Shown: in pieces, positions 13,901 through 23,259 of the stretch
Layout: each line of letters begins with the position of its first letter
Numbering within the stretch: the first letter of the stretch is position 1
Source: Henricia sp. BOLD:AAB3569
Taxonomy: Eukaryota > Echinodermata > Asteroidea > Spinulosida > Echinasteridae
DNA length: 64,000 bases
Reading direction: 5' to 3'
NCBI GenBank assembly: GCA_037783545.1
Contig: JBBELK010000298.1
Location: 2,604,001 to 2,668,000 of the forward strand
Notes under the pieces: model-generated
Seen by the model: the letters and a program-made list of their open reading frames with translations, nothing else
Told to the model about the DNA's origin: nothing
Database searches by the model: none
Position numbers and translations under genes: made by a program

Positions 13901-16900
13901 GCAGCACGGTGTCTTTCTATCGACAGAAGACGTGCTGTAAAAATGCTGTCAAGACCAAATAAGCAAACCAGTTTGGGTGAAAATAAAGGTTTAACAAATT
14001 GCTGTATCCAACCATGTCATTAATATCAATCTATGTCGTTTCTGTCATGTTTTGTCAGGGTTTTTTGATGGGATGAAAATACACCATCTTTTGAACGATG
14101 GCAGCACACCCGGTGATATTGATGTTTGATGCCATTTCCAATGCAAAGTAATGCATCAGGACAACCTGACAGTTGACAAGTACACCACAGCCAGAATTAC
14201 TAAAGTATAAGGGATGGCCAAGATTGAATAGAATATGCAAAACCCAATCGACGAAACTTGAAAAAGTTAGCCCAACTTTTTAAAGTTTTGCTGCGCATCC
14301 GCAAACCTTGACACAGCCCCTTTAAAAGCTGCGAGGGTAACAATCCTTTACTCCTGGGTGGAGAGAGAAAACTTATTGCAAAGTGTCTTGCCCAAGGACG
14401 CACACATGATTAACCAACTTTGAAAGCAATTTCAATCAATGATTCCTTCAGCAGTGACGATGATGGACTATCCTCATCCAAACCTCGCAGACCATCACAG
14501 AGGAAACGATCGGTCAGGTTTGAAGACGACAGCAGTCCCACGCGTCACCAGCCAGCAACAACAACCACAGGCCTCTCAGATCAGTCCATGGACCTCCTCA
14601 GTCCCACTAGAGACGAGAACTGGGCGGCAAATGAGGCCTCGATTTTCTCTCCTGTGGGCGAGGCTGACTCCATTGTTGGTAGGAGAGAGGTCGGACAAGC
14701 CAACCGATCGGCCAATAATAGTAATGGGGAGGACGAGAAAGAAGTGGTTCATCACCCAGATGGAAAGGTAGGTTTTACTGAACAAAGCAGCTTCATTTAA
14801 GCATGTACTCGTTTTAACTTGAGTATACTCCTGCGCGTGCGAACGACAAGAATAGTGACACTCGGGTCAGTGAGAATACGCTTTTAATTGCTACTCCCCG
14901 ACAAATGGGGAGTGTGCTCTGACTTCTGACGAGTGCCATGTGATTTGATGGCGGAATATGGGTGAATTTGCTCAATGTGTCAACTCGATAACTGAAGCAA
15001 CAACTTATCTTTTAATATTAAGGCTCATACCATTTGCAATGACCCAAGATGTTTAAAGGCACAGGCATGCAGCAATGCTCGCCCGCCAAATTCGTGCTAC
15101 GAAATACACAGCTCCATAGCAAAGGCATAGAGCTGCATATTTCGTGGCACGAGTTTGGCGCGCGCGCATTGCTGACGAGCCTGTGCCTTTAAAGCAATGG
15201 TAACAAACACCACATGGATTTATTTCTGCCCAAGATGGTCAGAAATTAACAACTGAAGGTGGTTTTAAGAAAAATGTGTGTGCACACATTTTTTTTACAA
15301 TTCATTTAACACAAAAACCATGCATGGATTTTAAAGGTGTTCTGAAGCATTGATGCATCTATGTAGCTGAAATTTCTGCAGGCTAGTTTACCAATAGTAA
15401 AAGGACATGCAAAGGTTTCATCCTCCAAATGATATTTTAGGCCTTTATTCATCTATAACAGGTAGAGGAGATACGTAATGACGGCAGTCGGGTCATCACA
15501 TACAGCAACCAGACTCGTAAAGAAATCAGCGCAGACGGCCAGTCAGTTATCGTTACGTTCTTCAATGGGGATATCAAGCAGATTATGCCTGACCAGAAAG
15601 TGGTAAGTCGGTCCCCTCGGCGATCAAGGCTTTAAAGACCCATTGTATTATTTGCAATGACCCCATTTTGTTTTTCATGAGTTGACAAGAAAAACCTTAC
15701 TCAAAGTGTTGATAGCAATGGTAACAAACACCACATGAATTTATTTCATGCTGGAAATTGACCGATGGTGGTTTCCTAAAAACGTTCTGTGCACGGGATT
15801 TTTTACCATTCACTTGTCACCAAAATCCATATATAGATTTTAAAGGTTTTCTATAGCATTGATGCATGCTATTTATCCACTCAAAACCGACAATTAAAAA
15901 ATAATAAAAATCCACGTCGGCAAGAGGGATGTTTGGACTATCGAAAAAAGCCTAAATGTTGGATTTTCGTTGAGGGGGATTCTTCCTCTTTAACAAGTCG
16001 ACTTCTTACTTTTAGAATGTCAAATACTTCACACTCGGAATACACGATGCATACTACGTTGTGGAAGGGACAATTATGAGTACTATTAATTTCAGGAAAA
16101 TGTTTTTTCAGCTTTATTTCTGTGAGGATGTTACACTCTTATTGCACGAATCTGTACAAAGTTTTATCTTGCAAATGATACATAGGGCCTTTAACACTAT
16201 CGCTGTTTTCACGCAAGGTTTTCACAATGCCACTGACGACTTCCGTTTTCTCCTCAGATGTACTACTATGCTGAAACGCAGGCAACTCACACAACGTACC
16301 CTGATGGTTTGGAGATTATACAGTTTAACAAGTATGTAAATCTTAGTCAATTTGAAACCAGAAAGATTATTTCAAGTTCACTTTTTTGCAAGCGAATGCT
16401 TTGGGATCTTTTAATAGAAATACGGTGCCATTGTCCCCTCATTACCCGGAGGTTAGCGGACCTGTAAAAATACCGGCGTAACTGCAAGGGAAACGGCCGG
16501 CCTTGTGGGATCCATTAAGACAGGGTGCCGTGTGTCTGGGGGATCCTCCATAGCCCACCTCCCATGGGATTCTCCTGGAAAACTGCTCAGAATCCGTCTA
16601 CTGTAATACTTCTATACAATGGTTCCTCAATCCTTTTGAAATGTCTCTCATTCTTTTCCTACATGATAATTGTTTCTTCTGACTCCAAGTTTTTATTTTC
16701 TCCACAATTCACATGATTATTGTTGATTACTACCTTTTTGTTTGATATATTTACATATTCCTGCCGTGAATATGGCCACTGATGCGGGCACGGCGCTAAA
16801 CCTAAAACTCACTCACTCACTCATTTTAATGGAGATATTGCCGTTTGTGTTTGGCTTAGTGGTAGAATGTTTGTCTCCCAAGCCACAGATCGTTGGTTCA

Positions 16901-19900
16901 AATCCCGGCTGGAGCACCCTTAGTTCATCAAGCTTTGAATAGGTAGGTAGTCTATCAAGACCAAGCGAAGGTACAGGCGGCGGAGGAAGGAACTGGCCAT
17001 CCTACTCCATTATGCCGAGGCTCAGGAAACAATGCCGCTCTACCAACATGTCCCAACTCTCATTGCATGAGTGTGGGACTACCTGTCGTTACCTTATTGC
17101 CGTTTGTAACAGTCTTCCAATCTTGTTTCCTATTATCCTTTATAGCAACCAAACAGAGAAGCACTACCCAAATGGCACAAAGGAGATCACCTTCCCAGAT
17201 CAAACCATCAAGTACCTGTTCCCCAACGGTAACGAGGAGAGCATATTCCCTGACGGTACGGTACTACGAGCCGAGAAGAACGGGGACAAAACGATGGAAT
17301 TCCCTGATGGGCAGAGGGAAGTTCACACAGCACAGTATAAGGTTAGTTCGTGACAATGACTCCGTTCTCGTTAGGAAATCGCTTAGTTTAACGAAGATTT
17401 ACTCATGTTTAAGGTACACACCAGGGGCCAATTTCATAAAGCTGTTTAGCAAATAAATTTGCTTAATCCAAAATTTGTTTGCTTCATAAAAATGGGTTTT
17501 CAGCAAAATCTTATGTAATGTATATTACAATTGACTGGTGTTCTGCTATTCTTGCTAAAAACATAATTTGATATACAATTTTGACGGTTAACCCATTTTT
17601 ATAAAGCAAACAAATTTTGGATTAAGCAAATTTTTTGCTAAACAGCTTTATGAAAATGGCCCCAGTTTAGTGAACAGTGGGCAACAAAAAAGCCAAAATT
17701 ATTGTCAAAAGAACCGCTCATCAGGATGCCTTGACCGAACAATGTCATAAGTAGGGAGATGGCAATTGACATACTCCAGGCTGGCGCAATGCAAGGAAAA
17801 TACAAATATGAAAAATCTCGGTTTAGAGTCAAAGCACCCAGAAATTAAGCCTATTTATTAAATAGGTTAAAATTTTGACCCCTTCTAAGTGGCTAACCAC
17901 TTTCCAATTTATTTCCCTGGAGTGGGGGAGACTGCACTTGCAGTTTTGGTTATATATGTCTCTGGGGCTGGAGACTTGATGACTAGTTTTTATTTCAAGT
18001 CGTAAATCAATTTGATTTTTCAACTCCAGTCACAAGTCATTTTCTCCAGAGTCAAGTCACAGGTCAAAGCCAAACACTGACTTGATCCCTAGCCAACAAG
18101 ATGATAAGAGACCTGGGGCCAATTTTATGGCGCTGCTAAGCACAACAATTTGCTTAGCACAGGATTTATTTGCCTTATAAAATGGGTTAAAAGCCAAAAA
18201 TATTTGTCAACTTGTGTTCTTCGCAAGAGTAGAAGAATACCTTTCAATACACATCACTTACGATTTTGGCTGGCAATCTATTTTTGCAAAATAAAGCAAA
18301 CAAATCCTGTGCTAAGCAAATTTGTGTGCTTAGCAGCGCCATGAAATTGGCCCTAGTTCTGCCCTGGGCCCAATTTCATAGAGCTGTTTAACAGCCCATT
18401 TTCCGTTAACCGAGCGTCAGGCCATTTCATAGACATCGTTAACGGTAAGCAACTGAAAACCTGCCTTAACCTTTGCCTAAGATAGCGACGCAACAATGGC
18501 GGTTTCCAAATGCGCGCATGCTTAAGCACGCCGCGGCCGTTAGCACAACTTTTCTGCTACAGTAAGCACACGTTTTCAGCTAGCGCTTAAACAGCTCTGT
18601 GAAATTGGTACTGACCCATGGGCTAATTCTGTATAACCGCCCCCAAGACACTCGCACTTAAAACAGCATATGCAGTTCCCCGTCGCGAAGGGGTTAAGAT
18701 ATGAATGTCCATAGCAATCACCATGTTGGAAGATCACAAATAACATTTCTGGGCACATCCCTATAATCTAGAGTTGCAAATAAGAACGTGTACTTTGCCA
18801 TAATTAGTTTGTGCTCACAAGATGGTCGTGAAATTTGCCCCGGTCAGAATGTGTACTGTAAATTTAATAACATGTGGGCCGGTGTTCAAGAAACAAGCAT
18901 TCTCATCCGTCAAGCTAATGAATACCCTGGATACATCTCTTTTAAGTGTCGTCTCAACTCTACTGAATCATATCAAATGATCCAAATAGGCCGCGCTGCC
19001 CACAAACCTCTTGATAGATTTCTTGCTCCAGTCCAGTTTTTAAAAGGTCTCCACTTAAGATGGTTTTTAGTGGCATGCACTTAGCTGATTGATTGTCAGG
19101 TAAACAGATGGCTACCGTATTTATTGTGAGGAGCTTCCAATTTCTTCCATTAGCCCTGTTAACCATTTGACGCCGGGAATATTTTTGGCAAAAAAATAAT
19201 ACCATTTTCTTAATGAGCCGTATTCCTGAACGCGTGAGGGCGCTGTCAAGTGATCCTCGCCCATTGCGCTACGCGCGCACGCCTTCCAGACGTCTATTTT
19301 GAATGGAAATCTGGGTGCGCGCCACGGGCCTGCGCGCTCAGCGTACGCGGCTTTTTCCTACGTACGTACGTATGCACGTACCCCCACTTTTCTACTGTCG
19401 TCTATGGACATTTCCCCCCAAATCACCTTGTTCGAGTGCCCTCCCGCGTTCAGGAATACGGTCTATTGGCTAAAAGTTAAGACCAGGAGCCAATTTCATA
19501 AAGCTGTTTAGGCCAAACAAAATAAATGGTGTGTTTATGGTAACCCGACCTACCTGGAATTTTTGAGGCCAAATTGCCGACCTCAAACTTTTTATTGCCA
19601 ATTTTCAAGTTGATAATTTTAAATGAGCACTATTTGCAATAATTTCCAAGAACATAACATTTTTTACACTTGTACATGAACATGGTTAATAATGTTAATA
19701 GTGAGTTTCAAACATTGCAAAACAACACGCAAATGCATGAACTGAAATGTAAAAAAAAATGAAAAAATATAATTATTTTCCTACCTACCTACCTGGATTT
19801 TTTTTAGGCCGTTGCCATAAACGCACCATTTATTTTGTTTGGCCTTAGCAGAAAATTTTGCTAAATCAAAAACTTGTTTGCTTTATAAAAATTTGTTAAT

Positions 19901-20508
19901 AGTCAAAAGTGTATGTCAACTTATGTTGTTGATTAAGCAAATTTTTCTGCTCAACAGCTTTATGAAATTGCCCCAAGGGCCCAATTGTGGTTAGCAGGGG
20001 TTAAAAATTAAAAGACATTTGCTCTTGAGTGTAGCTGGTCATAGGAGCGTATTCCACAATAGCACGCTGTGAAGTTTCAACATACACCTTTTGGGAGAAG
20101 CACTGACTATGCATGCAGTGCACTGCATAGTCATAATTAACATCGGTAAAGTGAAGGCAGTTCTCAAAACAGGTTTTTTTCTTTTCATTTTTTTGTACGT
20201 ACATCCATGTGCGTTAAGAATTGTTTGATGCGAACATGGCTCGTCAAACGTGCACACATACGCACATGGCTGATGACACAGGTTTCCTAGAAGTTGTGAT
20301 ATCACGGAAAGCGGTGATGATTTTATAGTTATAGTGAAAATTTCCGATTTTGTTTCCCCATTTATATGATTGTCTTTGTCAGAGAAGGGAATATCCGGAC
20401 GGGACAGTCAAGACAGTTTATCCCGACGGACGGCAAGAGACGCGATACGCCTCAGGCAGGATCCGAGTCAAGGACAAAGAGGGGAGGATTATCTTGGATA
20501 AAAAATGA
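1955..20508 (+). CDS. CENPJ: CENPJ/CPAP (SAS-4) centriole assembly protein, 3' part, 12 exons
   Basis: Exons: 1955-2296, 3614-3765, 5031-5195, 7598-7701, 10663-10756, 11835-12005, 12534-12781, 14452-14767, 15462-15602, 16258-16331, 17146-17341, 20383-20508. All have AG/GT borders and matching phases, giving 709 residues to TGA at 20506. In order: an acidic Asp/Glu/Ser stretch; a segment with SKLFPKLKP; a charged coiled coil (exons 3-6); a Pro-rich linker; a Ser-rich segment; then the TCP10/G-box domain, a ladder of short beta repeats with FPDG-type turns (HHPDGK, FFNGD, TYPDGL, HYPNGT, LFPNGN, IFPDGT, EFPDGQ, EYPDGT, VYPDGR), ending RVKDKEGRI. In CPAP this domain binds STIL in the centriole cartwheel, and upstream regions bind tubulin. 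The first exon here enters in phase 1, so the N-terminal exons are left of the window. Coiled coil plus G-box makes CENPJ much likelier than a TCP10-only paralogue. Confidence 0.93.
2405..2480 (-). repeat. tRNA-like SINE head
   Basis: On the minus strand the sequence has a B box (GGTCGTGGGTTCGAGTCCC) after GTGGAGTGGGTAAGACATTGG, typical of a tRNA-derived SINE rather than an intact tRNA: the arms do not close into a cloverleaf. Confidence 0.4.
2841..3115. mobile_element. PIF/Harbinger-like MITE with GC-rich arms, copy 1
   Basis: Terminal inverted repeats TGCACCTATCAATTGTTT...CAATTGATAGGTGCA flanked by TAA direct repeats (2838-2840 and 3116-3118). The interior holds C- and G-rich inverted arms (CCCCACC...GGTGGGG) and words such as GTGGGGATTTTTGTCA. 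A second copy lies at 54332-54661 with the inside inverted. Confidence 0.8.
3167..3308. mobile_element. Palindromic MITE, 'AAAGGCACAGG' family, copy 1
   Basis: Ends TTTTAAAGGCAGAGG and CCTGTGCCTTTAAA are inverted repeats; the interior folds back on GCAGCT...AGCTGC. A second copy is at 15052-15194. Both sit in CENPJ introns. Confidence 0.75.
3393..3466 (-). repeat. tRNA-like sequence, degenerate (pseudo-tRNA or SINE head)
   Basis: The minus strand reads GCCTTATAGCTCAGCTGGTA ... GGTTCGAATCCCGATAAGGC. The acceptor ends pair over six bases, and A and B boxes are good. The anticodon arm has only four pairs (TCTG/CAGA) around a ten-base loop, so it is not a normal tRNA. A related B-box fragment, GGTTCGGATCCCGATGAGGC in reverse, lies at about 46170-46200. 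Confidence 0.5.
3766..5030. other. CENPJ intron, no recognised element
   Basis: AT-rich unique-looking sequence. I see no exon with matching phase and no closed inverted repeat in it. Confidence 0.4.
5221..5761. mobile_element. MITE-like element, 'TTAAAGGCCC' family, copy 1
   Basis: Starts TAAAGGCCCTGTAGAT and ends GATCCACTGGGCCTTTAA. Interior words (GAGCGGAAACCTTT, ACTCGTCGATTACTTTTTGG, GTTCGCATCTACGCGG in reverse) recur at 33403-33647. A block at about 5365-5580 is absent from the other copy and may be a later insertion. Confidence 0.6.
5765..6105. repeat. Dispersed repeat with AAAGCAGTGCAGTGATTAC core, copy 1
   Basis: Shares with 53683-54035 the blocks GGTGTTGAGATTTT, AGGATATC, TAAAGCAGTGCAGTGATTAC and GATAGTATTTTGGGGAG in the same order. 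A third, inverted copy runs at about 29340-29700 (GCAATCACTGCACTGCTTTA). Confidence 0.7.
6493..6964. mobile_element. Palindromic element with GGCTGCGTTCGGGCGTG ends
   Basis: Left end GGCTGCGTTCGGGCGTG is matched by CACGCCCGAACGCAGCC at the right. Subterminal TACTCGGGAGT and GAGTATACTCGTGTT are also inverted. A partial relative with GAGTATACTCCTGCGCGTGC and TGACACTCGGGTCA is at about 14800-15000. Confidence 0.7.
7128..7353. mobile_element. MITE, 'TAGGGAGGTTTAGAT' family, copy 1
   Basis: TAGGGAGGTTTAGATACACG at the left and TGCATCTAAACCTCCCTA at the right form inverted ends; subterminal GTAAAACGTGAACGTG mirrors CACGTTCGCGTTTTAC. Full second copy at 21764-22004; an interrupted third copy surrounds the element at 22065-22823. 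Confidence 0.8.
7754..8590. other. CENPJ intron with alternating CG tract and a short palindromic MITE
   Basis: A CGCGCGCGCGCGCG tract is at about 7855-7868. About 8036-8212 is a palindrome of the 'CCAATTTCATGGCGCT...TTAGCACA' type, related to the elements at 17424 and 18115, with inverted arms TGTATTGACTGGTATTCTA / TACCAGTCAATACACA. The left half of the interrupted element at 8385-9180 follows. Confidence 0.5.
8385..9180. mobile_element. GC-rich MITE interrupted by a LINE insertion
   Basis: Left end AGGCCTTTTCCCACTA (8385-8400), right end TAGTGGGAAAGGCCT (9166-9180). The arms carry repeated GGGGCGA / CCCCGG words. The CR1/L2 fragment at about 8594-9009 splits it, so the MITE is the older insertion. 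Confidence 0.65.
8594..9009 (+). mobile_element. 5'-truncated CR1/L2-type LINE, C-terminal part of ORF2
   Basis: The plus-strand frame to 8935 reads [49 protein letters not shown] and ELKTTLFR, the conserved tail downstream of reverse transcriptase in CR1/L2/Jockey-type elements. After the stop comes GCGCTTTACAAATGACA and an ATTC microsatellite (8995-9008), the usual 3' end of such elements. It is only the last 115 or so codons, a dead copy. Confidence 0.85.
9181..10662. other. CENPJ intron with a tRNA-like SINE fragment and unassigned AT-rich DNA
   Basis: About 9185-9270, minus strand, has GTTGTGGGTTTGAGTCCC, a B box, with GGTAGTTGAGTGATTAAG, resembling a Leu-type tRNA head of a SINE. The rest of the intron shows no exon or closed inverted repeat I can support. 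Confidence 0.4.
11026..11224. mobile_element. Near-perfect palindromic MITE, 'AATAAACCCTTTCACG' family
   Basis: AATAAACCCTTTCACG and CGTGAAAGGGTTTATT form the ends; pairing continues inward through TCGACGCCATCTTGTTCACG / CGTGAACAAGATGGCGTCGA and ACGATC. Only one copy is seen here. Confidence 0.8.
11415..11760. repeat. Dispersed repeat, 'CCCAATACATCATTTGCA...CATGCATGGATTTT' family
   Basis: Blocks AAAGCCCCAATACATC, GTTGACAAGAAAAACC, CCAATGGTAACAAA, AAACCATGCATGGATTTT and GCATCTATGTGGCTGAAATT recur in the same order at 15195-15390 and 15640-15860, and in reverse at about 41100-41430. It is the most frequent family in the CENPJ introns. Confidence 0.7.
12824..13357. mobile_element. hAT-type non-autonomous element with CTTGACTTGA tandem arrays
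   Basis: Ends CAGGGTTGTAA and TTACAACCCTG are inverted repeats of the CAGNG type. The flanking 8 bp are CGTGTTTC (12816-12823) and CATGTTTC (13358-13365), one mismatch, the 8-bp target duplication of hAT elements. Inside, GACTCGAG words and runs of TTGACTTGACTTGAGACTCG repeat tandemly in both arms. It sits just after the CENPJ exon ending 12781. Confidence 0.85.
13366..14451. other. CENPJ intron, nothing recognised
   Basis: Contains repeated words around GGGGCTATGTAACGGTTTGC and, at 14298-14325, GCGGATGC...CCTTTAAAAGCTGCG, suggesting another diverged palindromic element (about 13668-14325), but I could not close its ends with confidence. Confidence 0.35.
15052..15194. mobile_element. Palindromic MITE, 'AAAGGCACAGG' family, copy 2
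   Basis: TTTAAAGGCACAGGC at the left is matched by GCCTGTGCCTTTAAA at the right; the middle TACGAAATACACAGCTC pairs with GAGCTGCATATTTCGT. Homologous to 3167-3308 over its whole length. Confidence 0.75.
15195..15400. repeat. Dispersed repeat, same family as 11415-11760, copy 2
   Basis: GCAATGGTAACAAACACCAC, AAACCATGCATGGATTTTAA and GCATCTATGTAGCTGAAATT appear in the family order. The left part is replaced by the palindromic MITE at 15052-15194, so that MITE apparently inserted into this repeat. Confidence 0.65.
15640..15870. repeat. Dispersed repeat, same family as 11415-11760, copy 3
   Basis: Contains CATTGTATTATTTGCAATGA, GAGTTGACAAGAAAAACC, AATGGTAACAAACACCAC and AAAATCCATATATAGATTTT in family order, directly after the CENPJ exon ending at 15602. 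Confidence 0.65.
16755..17090 (+). mobile_element. LINE 3' end and a tRNA-derived SINE, in tandem
   Basis: About 16785-16832: GGCACGGCGCTAAACCT followed by an ACTC microsatellite, typical of an L2/CR1-type 3' end. About 16847-16914: an A box (TGGCTTAGTGGTAGAAT) and a B box (GGTTCAAATCC) with tRNA-like spacing. The SINE body appears to run on to about 17090 (GGAGGAAGGAACTGGCCATC). Immediately upstream of the CENPJ exon at 17146. Confidence 0.55.
17424..17663. mobile_element. Palindromic MITE, 'CCAATTTCATAAAGCTGTTTA' type
   Basis: GGGGCCAATTTCATAAAGC pairs with GCTTTATGAAAATGGCCCC at the right; inner GCTTAATCCAAAATTTGTTT pairs with AAACAAATTTTGGATTAAGC. Related elements follow at 18115, 18367 and 19489 in the same intron and at 8036. 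Confidence 0.85.
18115..18354. mobile_element. Palindromic MITE, 'CCAATTTTATGGCGCTGCTAAGC' type
   Basis: GGGGCCAATTTTATGGCGC at the left pairs with GCGCCATGAAATTGGCCC at the right; AAGCACAACAATTTGCTTAG mirrors CTAAGCAAATTTGTGTGCTT. Related to the palindrome at about 8036-8212. Confidence 0.85.
18367..18615. mobile_element. Palindromic MITE, 'TTTCATAGAGCTGTTTAA' type, diverged
   Basis: CCAATTTCATAGAGCTGTTTA at the left, AAACAGCTCTGTGAAATTGG at the right. Interior pairing is weaker than in its neighbours. Confidence 0.65.
18788..19084 (+). other. Unassigned ORF inside a CENPJ intron
   Basis: An intron stretch with a 98-residue open frame containing [12 protein letters not shown] and [14 protein letters not shown]. 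No family is recognised, no splice sites match the CENPJ phases, and no repeat termini are visible. Probably chance or a decayed repeat. Confidence 0.2.
19489..19976. mobile_element. Palindromic MITE split by a nested MITE
   Basis: GAGCCAATTTCATAAAGCTG at the left and CAGCTTTATGAAATTGCCCC at the right are the ends of the same family as 17424-17663. Between them sits a complete second element (19511-19844). Confidence 0.8.
19511..19844. mobile_element. Nested MITE with GGCCAAACAAAATAAATGG ends and TTA duplication
   Basis: Ends GGCCAAACAAAATAAATGGT and ACCATTTATTTTGTTTGGCC are perfect inverted repeats, flanked by TTA (19508-19510 and 19845-19847), a 3-bp target duplication as in PIF/Harbinger-type elements. 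Subterminal ACCTACCTGGAATTTTTGAGG mirrors the CCTACCTACCTGG side only loosely. Confidence 0.85.
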
Positions 20509-21036
20509 CAAAAAGAGCCCCCTTGTCGTTAAGAAAAATAAGGGGCAGCTCACTCCGTGGCCAGGCCTTGATTTTGTCCAAATTTCAAAGGGCACCGAGG
20601 CCAACTGGAGGGGCACAACGGCCATCTTTGTTCCAAATGTGCACTGGTTATTAGTGTATACAAGCCTCATGAAATTTAAGATGATGGGGCAGGCTGGCCA
20701 AGCTGGCCTCAAAAAGTGTATATCTTGAAGGGGCATCGGGGCCAACTCGGCAGGGCATGAGGCCATTGGCCTCGGTCTCGGTTAATGTCAAGGCCTAGAG
20801 TCAAAAATGATTGGTTGGTTGAATTTACATGGGTGGGGCTAAATGTTTCCGGGTTGGCCTATTAGACAAATGTTTTTTCCAAAATTGTTCTCAAAATATT
20901 ATCTCATACATGTACTTAAAAAGTACTAGACAAATTACTGTGTGTGCTTTTAGAAAGTAAGTTTGAAAAACAGTTTCAAAATAATATGTTCAAGTTTGTA
21001 CAGTGTATGTAATTATTTATTTACTAAATAAATAAA
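20509..21036 (+). other. 3' UTR of the CENPJ-like gene with poly(A) signals
   Basis: After the TGA the sequence is non-coding. Two overlapping AATAAA hexamers at 21027-21032 and 21031-21036 are the first convincing poly(A) signals downstream, giving a 3' UTR of about 530 nt. The exact cleavage site cannot be read. Confidence 0.5.
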
Positions 21037-21763
21037 TGTCGGTGGTAACCCAACTGTGTAAGATTTGTACAGTCAAATTTTGTATTCATAAGATAAAACA
21101 ATCATCATAATAACATTGTCTTTTATCGATTATCCCCGCCCCTGTTGTGACAATTATTGATACGGCTTTCAACTCAGAAAATGAACACTATCGATTAGAA
21201 AAACAAACGTGGTTTTGTTCTGTTTTATTTTCAAGCGACTACATTATCACCTCTGTGTGTTTTTTCGCGGCACTTCGCTTCTAATGGATCTTAATTCACC
21301 CCATTAATTATCACGCCACGGGTCTAGCTGCCACGGTACTTAGAATTATGTCGGACAGTTTTTTTCGCGCTGGTACGATGTCATATATTGAGCATTTTGG
21401 CGGTTTTTTTTTTAAGACAAATTTTTTGGTGTACATGTAAGTGCAGGTCAATCTGTGAAATGGAGACTTGGGGGGTGGGGCGGGGAATGGTCATTTAACA
21501 AAAAAAAAATTCAGATTACAATCGAAAACGGGTTTACAAGAGTCGGCGAAATAAGTGACAATTAAGAAATTACTCTTTTCTTAATAAAAAGTGGAAAGAC
21601 TAATAAAAACCGATTACCAATAGCTTGTATAACGCGTACAATATTCACAAAATGTTGCAATATCACTGTGCTATATCTCTTGCTACACACGAAAGGATTC
21701 GGAGATACCGGGTATGAAAGGGCTGGAAGTGGGGATTTCTGCAACCTTTATACGTATGATACA

Positions 21764-22004
21764 TTAGGGAGGTTTTAATGCACGTAAAACGCGAACGTGA
21801 ACGCGAAATTCTTTCAGCACCGGTCGCCTCGTGATGAGGTCTTAGAACTCCCCCCAGAATCTTGGTTACATCAACAGTTTTATCTCGCCATGAAAGTCAA
21901 AGATGTAGGTTTTTGTTTTCATCTGTTCTAAGATCTCCTCAAGATAATGACCAAGTGCTCAAAGCATTTCACGTTTGCGTTTTAGTGCATCTGAACCTCC
22001 CTAA
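21764..22004. mobile_element. MITE, 'TAGGGAGGTTTAGAT' family, copy 2
   Basis: TTAGGGAGGTTTTAATGCAC at the left, GTGCATCTGAACCTCCCTAA at the right. The interior (AGATCT, AAGTCAAAGATGTAG, GATGAGGTCTTAGAAC) matches copy 1 in inverted order. Confidence 0.8.
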
Positions 22005-22064
22005 TAATATATGCACTTTAAAACGCGAACGTGGACGCGAAATGCTTTGAGCACTTGGTCGTTA

Positions 22065-22823
22065 TGCACTTGTCAATTGTAACCCGCGCCCTAGCTGGGG
22101 GACCCTGGCTATACACCAATCCGGTAACTAAGATCTCCTCCCTGCATATCCGCCATAGCTGGGGGGCGTCCAGTGCATGGGCTGTGCGTTTTGTGTTGCT
22201 GTTAGAACGAAAAGCGCTCATCCATTACATGCACGAACGAGCCTCCTTCGCGTATACGCGACGCGCCCGCCTTTGCGTACACGCGACGCGCCCGCCTTCG
22301 CGCGCGCACAACCCTACAAAGACGCGCAACTTGTTCGAAGTAAAACAAATGCAGCTTCAGCAACAACATAAACATACAGTTCATTCAGTGGAAGCCCCCC
22401 AGCTATGGCGGATGTACAGGGAAGAAGACCTTATTACCGGATTGGTGTATAGCGGGGACCTACCAAAGGGTTTCCAAGAAAAAGGTGCCCCGCTACCCTG
22501 GACATTACCCCAGGACTGACCCAAGACTTCCAAAGGGGTTGCCCCGCCGGCCGGGGCGATACCCAGGGATTTCCAAAAACATGCCCCGCCGGCCGGGGCA
22601 TATGCAAGGACTTCCACATTAGGCCCGGCGTTACAGGGCTGGACTGGACTGTGCGGGGACTTCCAACTTATGCCCAGCGGTCGGGGGCGGGGACTTACCC
22701 ATGGGTTCCAAGAAAACAGTGTCCCCGCGGCCCGGGGGTTTCCAAATTTCAATATGGAAGTTCCCGGCTAAGTCCCCGCTAGTCCAGGGTCCCCCGGGGC
22801 GCGGGTTACAATTGACAAGTGCA
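22065..22823. mobile_element. GC-rich element with TGCACTTGTCAATTG ends, nested in a MITE
   Basis: TGCACTTGTCAATTGTAACC and GGTTACAATTGACAAGTGCA form inverted ends; inner arms CCCTGGCTATACACCAATCC and CTATGGCGGATGTACAGGG are also inverted. About 22440-22770 has GC-rich imperfect units (CCCCGCCGGCCGGGG, GGACTTCCA, GGGTTTCCAA). It splits a third copy of the TAGGGAGGTTTAGAT family, seen as AACGCGAACGTGGACGCG before it and TTTCGTGTTCACG after. Confidence 0.7.
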
Positions 22824-23259
22824 TTACTTTGAGAAAATCTTTGAACCCACACAGGTGACTTTCGTGGCAAGATAACTATTTTGCCTAGACCAAAATACAA
22901 ACCTGGGTTCTAAGCCCTCCCCAAGGACATGACCAGTGCTGACGCCATTTCGTGTTCACGTCGGGGTTTTACGTCCATCCATGACATGCAATGTACAAGT
23001 TCTTGTTGATAACCCGCCGTTCCTCGTTATTTCATCTTGTCGAATGATTAACTTCAGCTAGGTAGTTTGTTCATATACTCGGATTTCCTTTCTGGCTTAG
23101 GATCACGTAAAATAGCCATTAATAATGGCTTATGTCGGTCGTGGTCGGTATTGTGTTCCAATTTGTTAATTTAGGGACGTGCAGGACTCGTCTAAGGAAG
23201 AACAAACTTGTCCTTGTCATAATGAATGTCAAACATTACTTTTGACGTCTGCTCAGAAG

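Noticed and set aside
14420..14451. CENPJ exon extending upstream to 14420
   Set aside because: The acceptor at 14450-14451 with phase 2 joins correctly to the exon ending 12781; other AG sites upstream give the wrong phase or a stop.
22031..22519. 162-residue plus-strand ORF
   Set aside because: Lies inside a GC-rich TIR-bounded element with internal repeats; no recognised domain, and the length is expected from the GC content.
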